Translations under genes and position numbers: made by a program
Notes under the pieces: model-generated
What the model was told of the DNA's origin: nothing
The model's input: the letters and a program-made list of their open reading frames with translations, nothing else
The model's database searches: none
Source: Nitrospirae bacterium RIFCSPLOWO2_02_FULL_62_14
GTDB taxonomy: Bacteria; Nitrospirota; Nitrospiria; Nitrospirales; Nitrospiraceae
Assembly (NCBI GenBank): GCA_001805245.1
Contig: MHEU01000012.1
Location: 19,988 to 54,795, forward strand
DNA length: 34,808 bases
Reading direction: 5' to 3'
Part shown: piece after piece, positions 24,760 through 32,324 of the stretch
Layout of the letters: every line of letters begins with the position of its first letter
How positions within the stretch are numbered: position 1 is the first letter of the stretch

Positions 24760-24948
24760 ATCGGAAGGCCAGCTAAAACGACGCTCGCTAAACGCGACCG
24801 TGAAAAATCGAAGCAGATGAAGCAGCGCGAGAAAGAAGCGCGCCGCGAACAGCGCAAGACGGAGAAAGCCGAGCGGCCTCAGCGGCCCGAAGGCGAAGAC
24901 CCGGATCTCGCAGGGCTGCACTGGGGCCCCCAGGAGCCGCTCTATTAG
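24760..24948 (+). CDS. Small basic protein of GRPAKT type, apparently starting at ATC
   Basis: 62 codons to TAG at 24946. The translated frame begins IGRPAKTTLAKRDREKSKQ, continues with a Lys/Glu/Arg helix and ends in EGEDPDLAGLHWGPQEPLY. I recall small proteins beginning MGRPxKT..AKRxRE and ending EDPDIAG..xGPQ in several bacterial phyla, so the first codon should be Met. Here it is ATC, with AAGGGGG 5 bases upstream. The frame has a stop at 24733 and no ATG, GTG or TTG between it and residue 13. Options are a true rare ATC start, a start at ATT (24739) or ATA, or a sequence error or mutation of ATG. Function unknown; the charge suggests nucleic-acid or ribosome binding. Confidence 0.6.
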   Translation: MGRPAKTTLAKRDREKSKQMKQREKEARREQRKTEKAERPQRPEGEDPDLAGLHWGPQEPLY

Positions 24949-25026
24949 CTAGTGCGGGAACCATACGGCCGCCGTCTTCCCTATCCCTTGTCTGCCGTTT
25001 GCCAGAAAGCGTACCACTTTCGATTG

Positions 25027-25740
25027 ATGCCGCTCTGGCTTCTAAGCGCAACCCTCGTTCTTGTCGCAACCTCATGCATTCCGACCGCGCATAGTCTCGA
25101 GACAACGGATCGTAAGGCCCTAGACGGCACGTCATCCGCAGGACCTACGGAAGCCGGTCTGGAGGCTGAATTCAGCAGGAAACGCGATGCGCTCCGGAAG
25201 TCACCCTCATTCCAATCATCCGATGCCGACTCGCACTTCAGACTCGCCGACACGCTCCATCACCGGGGCGACCTGACGGGGGCGACTGAGGAGTATCGAA
25301 CCGCGATCAAGTTGAAGCCCGACTACGTGGAAGCCTATCGCGGACTTGGAGCGCTCCTGTTAGATAGGCATGATTATGCCGGCGCATCGGACGTGCTGCG
25401 GACCGCCACCCGGCTTCGCGACAACGACGCCGACGCTTTCTACTGGCTGGGACGTTCCTTGATGGCACAACGGAACTGGGCTGGCGCCACCGACGCGTTG
25501 CGGGCAGTGACGCGGATCAGGCCCGATGATGCCGAAGCCTATGCCGATCTCGGCTTGATCCACATGGCGCAGGGGGATCCGGCTGGAGCGGCTGAGGCAC
25601 TCCGGCATGCGATCGAGCTCAAGCCTGATCATGCGGATGTCCATAATCGGCTTGAAACGGTTCTGGCGCACCTCCATGACCCGGAGCACGTCGCTCGTTC
25701 CGCCCGCAAGATTTTGGACGCCTTGTTTGCTCGGGAATGA
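25027..25740 (+). CDS. TPR-repeat lipoprotein
   Basis: 237 residues from the ATG at 25027, which puts the signal peptide LWLLSATLVLVATSC at the N-terminus with a Cys lipobox; the frame extends to a GTG at 24952. Neither start has a clear ribosome site. Residues ~65-225 contain four to five TPR units with the usual spacing (DSHFRLADTLHHRGDLTGA, EAYRGLGALLLDRHDYAGA, EAYADLGLIHMAQGDPAGA). It is likely an envelope scaffold. It runs towards the lipoprotein gene on the other strand and ends 7 bases from it. Confidence 0.75.
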   Translation: MPLWLLSATLVLVATSCIPTAHSLETTDRKALDGTSSAGPTEAGLEAEFSRKRDALRKSPSFQSSDADSHFRLADTLHHRGDLTGATEEYRTAIKLKPDYVEAYRGLGALLLDRHDYAGASDVLRTATRLRDNDADAFYWLGRSLMAQRNWAGATDALRAVTRIRPDDAEAYADLGLIHMAQGDPAGAAEALRHAIELKPDHADVHNRLETVLAHLHDPEHVARSARKILDALFARE

Positions 25741-25747
25741 GAATTGT

Positions 25748-26344
25748 TCAGGGCGTCCAGTCAGGTCGAGCGTTCGTGATGGATAACACGACGGCCTGAA
25801 CATGCAGCGTGTGGCCATCATTCTGCTTCCACGAGCGAAGATAGATCGTTTGATTCTCACGGAGCTCAAGCCGATCCAGCGGCACCCATTCTGGCGTCGT
25901 CGATAACTCGCCGATGATGCACCCCTTCGCACAGAGCCGAATCTGAGAGTTTCCTGGATCGCCGGCGCCATACACCCACACGGCGTAGCGGCCTGCAGGC
26001 AGTTGCGTGGCAGCTCTGAGGGGGCCGACGCCCGGCAGGGGCTGACGGATGATGACCACCCGGTCCGCCTGCTCGCGCGACACACCGCACCGGCTTCCAC
26101 GAGCGTAGACCCACAGTGTGTATTCTCCCATGGAGGCGTTGCATCCGCCGTCCGTGACATTGACCGCCCCAGTCCAATCGGGAGCCCGAAAGACCTGTTC
26201 CACGACAGGCTCCCGCGCCTGGACGGGCAGAGTCTGTTCGGGAGCAGAAAGGGTCGGCGCCACGGCGCTGCCCGATGAGCAGGCTGTCAGCAACGCGACA
26301 AGACTCGCAAACAGACAGGGCATCGTGATGCACCATTGTTTCAC
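25748..26344 (-). CDS. Lipoprotein of unknown function
   Basis: 198 residues, GTG start at 26344 with GAGG 9 bases upstream. The signal peptide ends LLTACSSG, a lipobox. The mature part is predicted beta-rich with WVYARG and WVYGAGDPGNS, the same type of strand seen twice, so it may be two related beta-sandwich halves (about 60-110 and 110-165). Four cysteines (in GGCNAS, SRCGV, RLCAKGC) may form disulfides in the periplasm. The fold is reminiscent of carbohydrate- or pilus-associated beta domains, but I cannot name a family. Confidence 0.65.
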   Translation of the reverse strand: MKQWCITMPCLFASLVALLTACSSGSAVAPTLSAPEQTLPVQAREPVVEQVFRAPDWTGAVNVTDGGCNASMGEYTLWVYARGSRCGVSREQADRVVIIRQPLPGVGPLRAATQLPAGRYAVWVYGAGDPGNSQIRLCAKGCIIGELSTTPEWVPLDRLELRENQTIYLRSWKQNDGHTLHVQAVVLSITNARPDWTP

Positions 26345-26406
26345 CTGAGCGGGCCTCGCTTTCGATGGATGATTGCAGAATATGACCCTACCATCCTCTC
26401 TTTGTG

Positions 26407-26436
26407 TTTACAATGTTTCGAAAGGCCCTGTAGACT
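26407..26436 (+). promoter_or_regulatory. Promoter of the SagB-type gene, probably giving a leaderless message
   Basis: TTTACA (26407-26412), 18 bases, and TAGACT (26431-26436) preceded by TG. The start site would be near 26443 and the ATG is at 26449. There is no ribosome site in front of the ATG, consistent with a leaderless or nearly leaderless mRNA. Confidence 0.5.
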
Positions 26437-26448
26437 TGCACCGTAACC

Positions 26449-28182
26449 ATGGATCCCCGCACGCCCTCATCCACTGAAACATCCACCAACGCATCACCCG
26501 CCGACCCTGTCGACCGGGTGATCCGTTACCACGACCAGACCAAGCATCATTTCTTCCGGTATGCCCGGTCGCTGGGGCACCTGGATTGGGCCAACCAGCC
26601 ACATCCCTTTCGGCGTTTTGCCGACGCTCCCTTCTATCCCCTTCCGTTGTTGAAACCGGGCGAGGAACCTGTGTCTCCGGCGTATGAGGCAATGTATCGG
26701 CATGGACTGATCCCGCCTCAGCCTGTGACGATCAGGACGCTCTCGCGATTCCTCGAGCTCGCGCTGTCGATCACCGCCTGGAAACGGGCAGGACAAACCC
26801 AATGGGCGCTGCGTAGCAATCCGTCGTCGGGCAACCTGCATCCCACGGAAGGCTATCTGGTGCTGCCGCCGATGAGCGGACTCTCGTCTCATCACGGCCT
26901 CTACCACTATGCGCCCCACGATCATGGGCTGGAGTTGCGGGCTGCGTTTCCCGCAGAGGACGCGACTCGCCTCCTCGGAGCTCTCCCCCCCAACGCATGT
27001 TTACTGGCTTTGACCTCCGTCATCTGGCGGGAGGCCTGGAAATACGGTGAACGGGCGTTTCGCTATTGCCAGCATGACGTCGGCCACGCCATCGGTGCGG
27101 CGCGCATCGCGGCCGCCACGCTGGGATGGAACCTGACGCTGCTCGATGGAACGGATCAGGCAACGCTGGCTTCCCTGCTCGGCGTGAACCGCGATGAGGA
27201 TTTTACGGGAGCCGAGCGCGAGCACCCGGATTGCGGGGCGGTCCTCTGGCCTGCGGGCGATGTTGCTACAATTCCCCTCTGGCTCGACCCAGCCTCGGTC
27301 CAAGCCCTGTCAGGTGGACGCTGGCATGGGCAAGCCAATCGGCTGAGCCCTGAGGCGCCGGTGTCATGGGAGATCATTGACGATGTGGCCGAAGCCACAA
27401 CGAAAACCAGCCTGGAGCGCGGGTCCGCGATGTTTTCCGGCCACGAGCCTTCCCACACTCCGTCCGGAACGCTCCCCGCGGGCCCGGAGGCAGGGACGAT
27501 CATCCGGCAACGGCGGAGCGCTGTGGCATTGGATGGCAAGACCTCGATGACGGCTGCGACGTTCTATCGCATGCTGGCCCGCGTGATGCCCCGTGTGGAG
27601 CGCCAGCAGTCAGATCGTCCCATGCCGTGGGATACGCTGCCGTGGGATCCGGCCATCCACCTGCTGCTCTTTGTCCATCGCGTCGAGGGGCTGACGCCGG
27701 GTGTCTACGTCCTGTGTCGCGATCCTGCCAAGTTGCCGTTTCTCAAACAGGCCATGAACCCCCATCTCGAATGGGTCCTCGCGCCCGGCTGCCCGGAGGA
27801 TCTGCCCTTGTATTGGATTATGGAAGGAGATGCCCAACGGATCGCCGCGCAAGTCAGTTGCCATCAGGACATCGCCGGCGACGGCGCCTTTTCGCTGGGC
27901 ATGCTGGCCGAATTCGAGGCGCGTGTGCAGTCAGGCGCCTGGTGGTATCCACGCCTGTTCTGGGAATCGGGCCTCGTCGGGCAGGTGCTCTACCTGGAAG
28001 CGGAAGCAGCGGGAGTGAGAGGGACCGGTATCGGGTGTTTCTTCGACGACCCGGTGCATGAGATCGTCGCGCTCAAGGACCACAGGTTGCAATCACTCTA
28101 TCATTTCACCATCGGCGGTCCGGTTGAGGACCAGCGCCTGACTACTCTACCGCCCTACACCCACCTGCAGCACAGCGCGTAA
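26449..28182 (+). CDS. SagB-type tandem nitroreductase-domain dehydrogenase
   Basis: 577 residues. The N-terminal ~75 residues are a SagB-like lead-in (RVIRYHDQTKHHFFRYARS). Two nitroreductase-fold FMN domains follow. The first (~85-290) has SNPSSGNLHPTEGYLVLPP, the family's substrate/FMN loop. The second (~345-565) begins IIRQRRSAVALDGKTSMT and contains LEAEAAGVRGTGIGCFFDD. SagB enzymes use FMN to oxidise azolines in peptide natural products, but double-domain SagB-like proteins in free-living bacteria often stand alone. No YcaO cyclodehydratase or precursor gene is in the window, so its substrate is unknown. Cytoplasmic; no signal peptide. Start by first ATG after the promoter. Confidence 0.85.
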   Translation: MDPRTPSSTETSTNASPADPVDRVIRYHDQTKHHFFRYARSLGHLDWANQPHPFRRFADAPFYPLPLLKPGEEPVSPAYEAMYRHGLIPPQPVTIRTLSRFLELALSITAWKRAGQTQWALRSNPSSGNLHPTEGYLVLPPMSGLSSHHGLYHYAPHDHGLELRAAFPAEDATRLLGALPPNACLLALTSVIWREAWKYGERAFRYCQHDVGHAIGAARIAAATLGWNLTLLDGTDQATLASLLGVNRDEDFTGAEREHPDCGAVLWPAGDVATIPLWLDPASVQALSGGRWHGQANRLSPEAPVSWEIIDDVAEATTKTSLERGSAMFSGHEPSHTPSGTLPAGPEAGTIIRQRRSAVALDGKTSMTAATFYRMLARVMPRVERQQSDRPMPWDTLPWDPAIHLLLFVHRVEGLTPGVYVLCRDPAKLPFLKQAMNPHLEWVLAPGCPEDLPLYWIMEGDAQRIAAQVSCHQDIAGDGAFSLGMLAEFEARVQSGAWWYPRLFWESGLVGQVLYLEAEAAGVRGTGIGCFFDDPVHEIVALKDHRLQSLYHFTIGGPVEDQRLTTLPPYTHLQHSA

Positions 28183-28203
28183 AGGCTCAAAGCCTGCCTT
28201 TTT
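28183..28203 (+). terminator. Short terminator after the SagB-type gene
   Basis: A 5-bp stem AGGCT/AGCCT with a 3-base loop is followed by GCCTTTTT, starting right at the stop codon. Weak but well placed. Confidence 0.35.
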
Positions 28204-28246
28204 CCGCTCCATAATAATGAATGGCGGAGAGGAAACAAGCCAAGTA

Positions 28247-28810
28247 TCAGTACCGGTAGGTGAGCTCAATCATGTGAAAATCCGCCCCCCTGCTGTCAGA
28301 CCCGTAGAGGCCTGCATCGGAATAGTGCTGAAACCGGTAGCCTGCCCCAAGTCGTTGGTAGAGCGGGACACTGACGCCCATGGTTGCAACAACCTGGAAA
28401 GGTCCGCCGAAGTTTTGCTTTCCGAAGTGATGCGTGCTGAGCAGGGCTCCTCCGCCCCCTATATCGATCGCAAACCGTCCATCTTGACTGCCAAAGGCAA
28501 AAACGGGGACGAGAGAACCAATGAGTCCGCTTGACCCTGTTTCCTGAATCACCCCGGCGCTGGCTAGCAGCCTCGTGCCCACTCCCCAACCTGACCGGGA
28601 GTACCACCCCAAGGGCAGCCCGATGGTCGCCACCGCGTCGTACTCACGAAACGTTTCCTGTTGTTCCTCTCCAAGCACGGAAGCCCCAGTCACCCCTCCC
28701 CGTATCCCTACACTCATCAAGCGCAAGTCTTCAGCGCGGCTCGGCCAAGGGGCAAGAAGACATACGGTAAGGCTCGTAATTGCCAGCCACACAACTGTTC
28801 TTGCCTGCAA
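28247..28810 (-). CDS. PagL-like lipid A deacylase family outer-membrane barrel
   Basis: 187 residues. The start is TTG at 28810 with AGGTGA 5-6 bases upstream. A signal peptide ends near SRAED. The rest alternates like an eight-strand beta barrel and ends in an aromatic residue (ELTYRY), as outer-membrane proteins do. The C-terminal GYRFQHYSDAGLY matches the His-x-Ser part of PagL-type lipid A 3-O-deacylases; the Glu that completes the active site appears as Asp (RGADF). It may therefore be active with Asp or be a structural relative. No lipid A gene is nearby. Confidence 0.65.
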   Translation of the reverse strand: MQARTVVWLAITSLTVCLLAPWPSRAEDLRLMSVGIRGGVTGASVLGEEQQETFREYDAVATIGLPLGWYSRSGWGVGTRLLASAGVIQETGSSGLIGSLVPVFAFGSQDGRFAIDIGGGGALLSTHHFGKQNFGGPFQVVATMGVSVPLYQRLGAGYRFQHYSDAGLYGSDSRGADFHMIELTYRY

Positions 28811-28998
28811 ATCTTCACCTGAACCGCCCTCCCAAGCTTGTTTGGTAGGGGCCTTTTTATTAATGGATCTGCGTGATGCCTCAATTTGGTTGATTTAACC
28901 ATAGCACAATCTCCAGGATTTGCCGTCTCATAGACATATTTCCTTGTTGTCATTGCCACCGGCCCGTACCAGCTCAGGCCTGACACCTCTGCCACTCT
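28811..28998. other. Gap without a supported gene
   Basis: A minus-strand frame of 92 codons (28717-28995) overlaps this gap and the PagL-like gene, but it has no family features and no good ribosome site. The region is AT-richer than the neighbours; it may hold the promoter of the PagL-like gene. Confidence 0.4.
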
Positions 28999-29544
28999 TC
29001 ATCCTCCCAACTTCGACAGGCGGGTCGTGATGCGCTGTTTCCAACGAACGTCCCGAACCTTTTCCAGCAACACCTTCAACACCGCCGCCTCGTCCGGGCT
29101 CTTCACGGCTCCCAGCCCGTATTTCTCCGGCGTGAGTCGCATGATCTCGCCAAGGTCACGGTACAGCACCTTATACTTGAACGAACCCAGGAAGTAGAGT
29201 GAGCCGGCCGGCACGTCGATGAGGTCCTTCCGGTCCGATGAGATCATGTGAAGCCGCCCGCCCGCATAGAAGAAAGGAATGTAGTACTTCATGGGCGGGG
29301 CGTTTTCGAGAAAGAAGAGGCCGCTTGCGAATGTCGTCATGCAGGATTGCCGGTACGCGATCCCCGCCCGCTCGTCCTGCGTGATGCGCACGCAGGTCAG
29401 CTCGTACGGGGCCTCCGACATGTCGTAATAGCCGAAGATCAGCGCGGAATTATCGTCGGCCGTCGTCCGCACCTCCGGATTGAGCGCACATCCGCACAAC
29501 ACCAGATTGCACAGCAGCACTGCCAACATGGCTTTCTGTCTCAT
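28999..29544 (-). CDS. Lipoprotein of unknown function
   Basis: 181 residues from ATG 29544, preceded by GAGG at 6 bases. An ATG at 29556, overlapping the upstream stop as ATGA, would add four residues and would couple translation. The signal peptide ends VLCGC. The body is a compact beta domain with ALIFGYYDMSEAPYELTCVRI, PFFYAGGRLHMISSDR and IDVPAGSLYFLGSFKYK; such proteins are common near outer-membrane genes and the strands suggest a transthyretin-like fold. I cannot name the family. It follows the FAD monooxygenase pseudogene in the same direction. Confidence 0.7.
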   Translation of the reverse strand: MRQKAMLAVLLCNLVLCGCALNPEVRTTADDNSALIFGYYDMSEAPYELTCVRITQDERAGIAYRQSCMTTFASGLFFLENAPPMKYYIPFFYAGGRLHMISSDRKDLIDVPAGSLYFLGSFKYKVLYRDLGEIMRLTPEKYGLGAVKSPDEAAVLKVLLEKVRDVRWKQRITTRLSKLGG

Positions 29545-29552
29545 CGTGCACC

Positions 29553-30760
29553 TCATCTGACATGCTCAGGGCGAACCCCCATTCCAATGAGACGGGCGGG
29601 AATCCGGCGCAGGAACGGAAACCGGGCCAGGAGCTTGACCGCAAGCGGAGGCGTGAGCGTATCCGTGCTGCTGAGCACGCGACGGATGACGCGATTCTGG
29701 ATGAACAGCTGCATCCGCTGGGTCAAGCGGGTCGGCCACATCCGCCGATGCTGCACCCGATGCAGGTCCTCGGTCGTCACCTGCCCGATGCGCAGCGGCG
29801 CAGCCAGCAAATTGGCGGCAGCCACCGCATCCTGGATGGCCAGGTTGATGCCCACGCCGCCGACCGGCGACATCGCATGCGCCGCATCGCCGATGCACAG
29901 AAGACCCGGTCGATGCCACTGCAAGAGCCGATCCACTTGAACCGTGAGCAACTTGATCGATTCCCAGCTGTGCAGCTCGCCGACGCGATTGGCGGCAAAT
30001 GGCGCAAGGCGGGCGACACTCTCACGGAACGCCGGCAGCCCTTTGCCGCGAAGCTGATCGAGAGTCCCTTTGGGAATCACGAAGCCGCACTGCCAATAGT
30101 CGCCCCGATTCAGCATGATGAAGATACGTCCGGCGTCGAAGCGGCCCTGGGATCGCCGGGATCGCCCGTCTGCCCGGACAGGCGGAACCAGAGCACGTCC
30201 ATTGGCGCGCCAAGCTCCTCCACCGGCAAGCCGGCCTTGGCCCGGACGACCGAGTGCCGCCCGTCTGCGCCAACGACGAGGCTGGCGCGCACTTCCAACG
30301 GGCCATCTGGCGTGGTTGCGCGGAGCCCAACCATGTGCCAGTTCTCCTCAATCAATCCAATTACTTCGGCCTCCATCTTCAACTTAAACATGGGGTAGCG
30401 GGATGCGTGTCTGGTAAGGAAATTCAGGAAGTCCCACTGCGGCATGAAGGCAATGTAGGGACACTGCACCGGCAGGCTCGAAAAGTCCGCGACCGTCAGC
30501 GCCAGATCACCGAACTGCGCCCGCATTCGTGGCGCTTTGTGATGGGGAAGCTTGAGCAGATCGTCCAGTATCCCGATCTCATGCATCACCTCGAGGGTGG
30601 ACGGATGGATCGTGTCACCCCGGAAGTCCCGCAGGAAGTCGGCGTGCTTCTCCAGCACCAACACATCCACGCCCGCGCGGGCCAACAGCAGGCCCAGCAT
30701 CATCCCCGCCGGCCCACCTCCTGCAATACAGCAGCGAACCGAGACCTTGCTTTCAGCCAT
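29553..30760 (-). pseudogene. FAD-dependent monooxygenase (PHBH/UbiH type) with one frameshift
   Basis: The 5' part (30760-30110) encodes MAESKVSVRCC, the dinucleotide motif GGGPAGMMLGLLLARAG, RGDTIHPSTLEVM and VVGADGRHSVVR. The 3' part in another frame (from about 30150 to 29553) has GRFDAGRIFIMLNRGDYWQC, VIPKG and the FAD motif CIGDAAHAMSPVGGVGINLA. Joined, they make one normal ~402-residue enzyme that hydroxylates or epoxidises an aromatic or similar substrate with NAD(P)H and O2. The total length is one base short of a whole number of codons. A lost C in the CCC at about 30149-30151 (beside two copies of GGCGATCCC) would restore the frame. It is either a recent pseudogene or a sequencing error. 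Partial copies of its 5' end lie at 31472-31564, 32248-32302 and 32427-32540. Confidence 0.85.
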
Positions 30761-30796
30761 GCCTCAACAAGACTCCCCTCCTGTACCGACTTCGGG

Positions 30797-31210
30797 CTAT
30801 TTCTTTGGCTTCTTCTGAGCCAGATTCCAGAAGCCGCGAGGGTCTGTAATCACCAGACCCTGGACTTGCTCCTTGATATCCAGAAGATCTTTGTCTCCCG
30901 TGATCAACACATCGGCCTTGGCGGCCAAGGCCGATGCAAGAACCAGGAGATCGTCCTCGTCACGAATGCGAATCGAGAGGATCGTCTTCGGTTTCGCCTG
31001 AATGGTCTGGTTTTCGAGGAAGGCGAGAATGTCAGTGGCGTGCGTTTCAGGGAGATGGAGTTTCTGCTGGAGGACCCGACGGGCTTCCTCCAGGACCACT
31101 TCCCCTATGATCAGTTCATGCTCGGCCAACACCAGCCGGATGATATCGGCACACAGTCCCCGCGTCGCAAACCCGCTGACCAGGACGTTGGTGTCGAGAA
31201 AGACCCTCAC
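30797..31210 (-). CDS. PIN-domain toxin (VapC-like, COG1569 type)
   Basis: 137 residues, GTG start at 31210 overlapping the antitoxin stop by four bases (GTGA). The PIN active site is present: D6 in FLDTNVLVSG, the Glu in GEVVLEEARR, Asp in RDEDDLLVLASA and LITGDKDLLDI. PIN toxins are ribonucleases that cut RNA in a stress response and are held silent by their antitoxin. The ending NLAQKKPKK is short and basic. The module stands between the monooxygenase gene and a partial copy of its start. Confidence 0.9.
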   Translation of the reverse strand: MRVFLDTNVLVSGFATRGLCADIIRLVLAEHELIIGEVVLEEARRVLQQKLHLPETHATDILAFLENQTIQAKPKTILSIRIRDEDDLLVLASALAAKADVLITGDKDLLDIKEQVQGLVITDPRGFWNLAQKKPKK

Positions 31211-31425
31211 GACACCGCTTTGAAAATATCTTCATCCGTCAGGTAGCCGCGCGCCTCGGCGAAGGGCATCGCCTTGTGCCGAAGCTGCTCAAACATGAAC
31301 AACGCAAGCTGGCGCCGCAAGGCATCCCGCACGACCTCGCTGCGTTTGCGCTTGGTCCGGCGGCAGAACGTGTCGAGCATCCGCTCCAGTTCGCCATCCA
31401 GCCGTATGGTCACCATCCCCTTCAT
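31207..31425 (-). CDS. Ribbon-helix-helix antitoxin
   Basis: 72 residues from the ATG at 31425; a second ATG at 31416 and a longer frame to 31461 are possible. I prefer 31425 because the promoter at 31433-31461 would start transcription almost exactly there. The N-terminus MKGMVTIRLDGELERMLD and RTKRKRSEVVRDALRRQL form the RHH DNA-binding fold of CopG/ParD-type antitoxins. The C-terminal part (FEQLRHKAMPFAEARGYLTD) should wrap the toxin. It binds its own promoter with the toxin, in the usual way for this class. Confidence 0.85.
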   Translation of the reverse strand: MKGMVTIRLDGELERMLDTFCRRTKRKRSEVVRDALRRQLALFMFEQLRHKAMPFAEARGYLTDEDIFKAVS

Positions 31426-31432
31426 GTCAGAC

Positions 31433-31461
31433 AATGTAATACAAATCGACAGGAAGCGCAA
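31433..31461 (-). promoter_or_regulatory. Promoter of the toxin-antitoxin operon
   Basis: On the minus strand TTGCGC (31461-31456), 17 bases and TACATT (31438-31433). The start would fall near 31425, the antitoxin ATG, and no ribosome site precedes that ATG, so a leaderless message is possible. The promoter begins 11 bases after the stop of the upstream monooxygenase-start copy. Confidence 0.5.
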
Positions 31462-31471
31462 GGGCGGCCAT

Positions 31472-31564
31472 TCAGCCGGCGCGGGCCAGCAGCAGGCCCA
31501 GCATCATCCCCGCCGGTCCACCCCCCGCAATGCAACACTGGACCCTTTCTGGTTCTCCGGCCAT
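31472..31564 (-). pseudogene. Truncated copy of the FAD monooxygenase 5' end (copy B)
   Basis: A 30-codon frame from ATG 31564 begins MAGEPERVQCCIA and then matches the full gene through GGGPAGMMLGLLLARAG, where it meets a TGA. The N-terminal codons differ from the full gene while the dinucleotide-motif codons are nearly identical. The ATG is 5 bases after the stop of the small lipoprotein gene. As a peptide it cannot be an enzyme. Confidence 0.8.
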
Positions 31565-31569
31565 ATGTT

Positions 31570-31824
31570 CTACTGCGTCGATTTCTTGATCTCAGCGGCT
31601 GTCTGCTCGGCCGACTTTTCCAGTTTCCCTTCCGCCTGACGAGCCTTATCCATCGGAGTCTTTATCGCATCGACGGCCGCCTGCCCCGCCGCCTCCGAGA
31701 CGGCATTGCCCGAAGCGGCGGCTGCCTTCGCCTTCTCCGCCGGCGTCTCCTGCTTACAGCCGACAAGCACTACCAGCACCAGCGCACTCAAAATGAGCGA
31801 AAGATCGTATCCGAGTTTCTTCAT
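31570..31824 (-). CDS. Small lipoprotein, helical and Ala/Lys/Glu-rich
   Basis: 84 residues, ATG at 31824 with GGAG and 6 bases spacing. The signal peptide ends LVGCKQE, a lipobox. The mature ~60 residues (TPAEKAKAAAASG, then VDAIKTPMDKARQAEGKLEK) predict one or two amphipathic helices, like small outer-membrane lipoproteins of the Lpp or entericidin style. Function not known. It sits between the DUF3024 gene and a monooxygenase-start copy. Confidence 0.75.
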   Translation of the reverse strand: MKKLGYDLSLILSALVLVVLVGCKQETPAEKAKAAAASGNAVSEAAGQAAVDAIKTPMDKARQAEGKLEKSAEQTAAEIKKSTQ

Positions 31825-31889
31825 CGTGATCTCCTCAGTAACAATGGCCTGTTCCCTTTATTCTGTCTCTTTTGCATCCGCGCCCTGTT

Positions 31890-32234
31890 TCACCCGAAGA
31901 AGCATGCGAGTGGATCGGAGTCAATCTCTTGCACCAACTCTCCAAGGTCCTCGCTTGTGTACGGGCCAGGGTACTCGTGCCACTTGAGATCAGCCCTCTG
32001 CCAATACAGCCGCCACTTGTTGGCCGACCGGATGAACTTGAGTTTCGCCACGGGGGATTCCATCCATTCCTGCGGATTATTCCATCGAGGCCGGCGCTCG
32101 CAGACGACCACATCATGCCCTTTCACGACATACTCCAGCCGCAGTTTATCCTTGAGATGGACCGGGCTCCGCCTTCGACAGAACTCACCCACGGTTCGCT
32201 CGATCTGCTTCAGCTCGATTTGACTAAACGGCAT
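31890..32234 (-). CDS. DUF3024 protein
   Basis: 114 residues, ATG at 32234 with AGGTGA 6 bases upstream. It has the DUF3024 hallmarks: RLEYVVKGHDVVVCERRPRW, VAKLKFIRSANKWRLYWQRAD, LKWHEYP and a C-terminal CFFG. The family's role is unknown; it is small, cytoplasmic, common as a solo gene and often found on accessory regions. The ribosome site lies just past the end of the partial monooxygenase copy D (32248-32302), so insertion or recombination placed the two together. Confidence 0.88.
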   Translation of the reverse strand: MPFSQIELKQIERTVGEFCRRRSPVHLKDKLRLEYVVKGHDVVVCERRPRWNNPQEWMESPVAKLKFIRSANKWRLYWQRADLKWHEYPGPYTSEDLGELVQEIDSDPLACFFG

Positions 32235-32247
32235 AGGCCGTCACCTG

Positions 32248-32302
32248 ATCCCCGCCGGCCCCAGGCAATGCAGCACCGAACTGATACCTTTTCTGCGGTC
32301 AC
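32248..32302 (-). pseudogene. Truncated copy of the FAD monooxygenase 5' end (copy D)
   Basis: From a GTG at 32302 the frame reads V/M-TAEKVSVRCCIA, matching the start of the full gene, then loses frame by a small deletion and ends after GGGGCCGGCGGGGAT. The next bases are the ribosome site of the DUF3024 gene. Confidence 0.65.
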
Positions 32303-32324
32303 GCTACCTTGTTCTGACTTCAGC

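Noticed and set aside
28717-28995. A 92-codon minus-strand frame upstream of the PagL-like gene
   Set aside because: It overlaps the PagL-like gene in a different frame and has no recognisable features.
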